From Crambe crambe (Eukaryota > Porifera > Demospongiae > Poecilosclerida > Crambeidae): a stretch of DNA of 64,000 nucleotides. The stretch spans positions 5,456,001 to 5,520,000 of the forward strand of contig OZ004588.1 in NCBI GenBank assembly GCA_963924555.1, read 5' to 3'. Of this stretch, positions 62,377-64,000 are shown in pieces. The number at the start of each line of letters is the position of its first letter. Positions within the stretch are counted from its first letter, which is position 1. Made by a program: the position numbers and the translations under genes. The notes under the pieces are model-generated. The model was given only the letters and a program-made list of their open reading frames with translations, was not told the origin of the DNA and did not search any database.

Positions 62377-63790
62377 TTATGAGAAGGTTGGGAATAGGTT
62401 GGACTGAACGGCTGAATGTTTAGTCGAGATGACTGTGAGTGGACTGCATGGGTATTGAGTCGAGATGTTTGGGAAGAGACTGCTGTCACCCTGAGATTGC
62501 TGTGAATAAACTGGAGTTAGTTCATTGTGTAATAGAGATGATTGGGATGAAAGAACAGACTGGAGGAGCTGAGTTGAAGGCCTGAGAATACCAGACATTT
62601 GCTGGCTGAGAATTAAGCTGAGACTTAGTTGCTGTAGGAATGAGTGAGGCTTGGGAACAAAGATTGAAGGGCAGTTGCTGTAAAAGTTGCTGAAACAAAC
62701 CTGGAGAAGATGAAAAGTTGGGCAACTGATATGACTGAGTCTGAGGCTGAAGTGGCAACTATGATTGTGATTGGTGAAGAAATTGGAGTCATTGTTGAGG
62801 TGAATTAAGTTAATGGGAGATTGATATTGAGAGAGAAGAGCGGTAGCTTGTGATTGCTGTTGTAAAACCATACTTGTCAATAGAGTCAATAGTTGACCTT
62901 GCTGTTCAAGAAGCCGAGAAACTATGGAGAGAGAAAAAAAGATGCATAGCAATCTCCAAATGAGACATCACATACGTACAACTTAGTCACCATGGATCTT
63001 CACAAATGCCTTTGGAGCATATCCACTTAACTTCCCCCAAAATAAGCTCCAAAATCAATAATTTATCCTAGATATGCATGCTTACTGAATATGTTGTCAC
63101 CTCCAGGAATGCCAACTGTGTTGTCACCTGCAGGAATGCTTGATGTGTTATCACCTAGAGAAACTGTTGGCTGTTCCACAGTTGCTCCTGCATACGAAAC
63201 ATTGTAATACTATATTGGCCAAGAAATCCCTGCACAGAATACAGTGAATTGCAAGTTGGTGTCCAAATGTAAAGCACAAATTGACTGCAATAAAAACTTG
63301 CACCTATTGAGGAAAAGCCACACATCTATTCAGGAACAGCCTCAAGTTTACACAGCTCCTTTAGATTTTGCATCTTTTGGACAACCAACTTGCAATTCAC
63401 TGTAAGGTAGTACTGTAGATTTCAGGATGGTTGTCCATAAGGAATGAGAAATAGGTAGTGGCTTACAAGGACCTAAGAAACCTGATCCTTTTATGTCCTA
63501 TTCAATCCATACAGTTGTGTAAACCATAGGACAAATTGTATCCACCTATTCCCCAAACCTTCCTGACAACCAACCTGCAATGGACAGTAGTGCTCTCACA
63601 ATTATATACACAGTATAGACATCAAAGGTCTGGCATGCAATGACTAAAACAACAGCGGTGAGACATAGCTTTAGCTCTCATGCATGCACTCACAACTTAG
63701 CACACTCATGCAATGGCTTCATTATGCATGCATGTATGATGTATGGTCAACAACCTTTCCTTTTCTTCTGATGAGCAATACTCCCTGAAG
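62377..63790 (-). CDS. 3' part of a Gln/Ser-rich spliced gene
   Basis: Three exons fit together on the minus strand: 63755-63790 (phase 2 in, 1 base out; encodes HQKKRK, a basic NLS-like patch), 63086-63187 (GATVEQPTVSLGDN, then a repeated SIPAGDN/GIPGGDN motif) and 62377-62921 (SRLLEQQGQLLTLLTSMVLQ, then Gln/Ser/Leu-rich sequence to a stop). Junctions are TATGCAG and CTCCATAG acceptors with GTAAGCAT and a weaker GTTGTT donor, and only one phase is open across all three. Upstream exons lie beyond the window or are unseen. Another frame in the last exon is also Gln-rich (PLQPQTQSYQ), so a frameshift or alternative splice is possible. No family recognised. Confidence 0.5.
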
Positions 63791-63935
63791 CTAAAAATTA
63801 GAGAGCAAAGATATAATTATAGGTCATCTTGGCATAATGTCAACAAAACCCACCCAATTCCCACAACTTGACTACCACAAAGGCAGAGCTAGAGAATATA
63901 TTATACATTAATTAGAGGTCAATTATGCTTCAGTC

Positions 63936-63940
<5 letters not shown>

Positions 63941-64000
<60 letters not shown>
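63941..64000. repeat. (GA)n microsatellite at the window end
   Basis: Uninterrupted GA dinucleotides running to the last base. The true length is cut by the window edge. Confidence 0.95.

Overview
The window is eukaryotic: split genes with short GT-AG introns, abundant small inverted-repeat elements, a 5S rRNA gene and animal-type domains (ZU5, Death, GT92). AT-rich intergenic DNA full of AGCTAGCTA-type words, compact introns and a ZU5-Death protein suggest a sponge, probably a demosponge. That assignment is inference.

The first 46 kb is a duplicated two-gene module. Each module has a minus-strand PLP enzyme of the ACC deaminase / D-cysteine desulfhydrase family placed head to head with a plus-strand ZU5-Death gene. 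The order is enzyme copy A (only exons 1-2 left, 2329-2723), ZU5-Death gene 1 (2890-15992), enzyme copy B (17142-30804, nine exons), ZU5-Death gene 2 (30886-40721), enzyme copy C (42001-46323, nine exons). Copies B and C each assemble to 367 residues with every exon phase matching.

The standout is inside both ZU5-Death genes. Between a five-codon first exon and the ZU5 exon lie about 9 kb (gene 1) and 7 kb (gene 2) of tandem repeat in which every unit is a complete mini-intron: GTAAGTTA at its start, a CTGAAT branch-point-like word, and TTTCCTCAG at its end. Exactly three bases, or twelve in some early units, separate one intron from the next. Those three bases vary while the intron stays almost constant. 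I read about 104 such units in gene 1 and 77 in gene 2. None is a stop codon, and the reading phase fits the flanking exons at both ends. This looks like giant arrays of one-codon microexons encoding a linker in front of the ZU5-Death body. Transcription and splicing cannot be shown from sequence alone.

The 6.4-kb intron 8 of enzyme copy B holds nested foldback elements, including hairpins with 217-bp arms, and two other copy B introns carry inverted-repeat elements, one flanked by TTAA. From 47 kb on there are a 5S rRNA gene (minus), a secreted Cys-rich repeat protein (minus), a broken and partly inverted NmrA-like pseudogene, an intact intronless NmrA-like gene (51129-52019), remnants of transposon-like genes (54-55.8 kb), several inverted-repeat elements, an intronless GT92 glycosyltransferase (58384-59829), and the 3' part of a Gln/Ser-rich spliced gene (62377-63790, minus). 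The window ends in a (GA)n tract.
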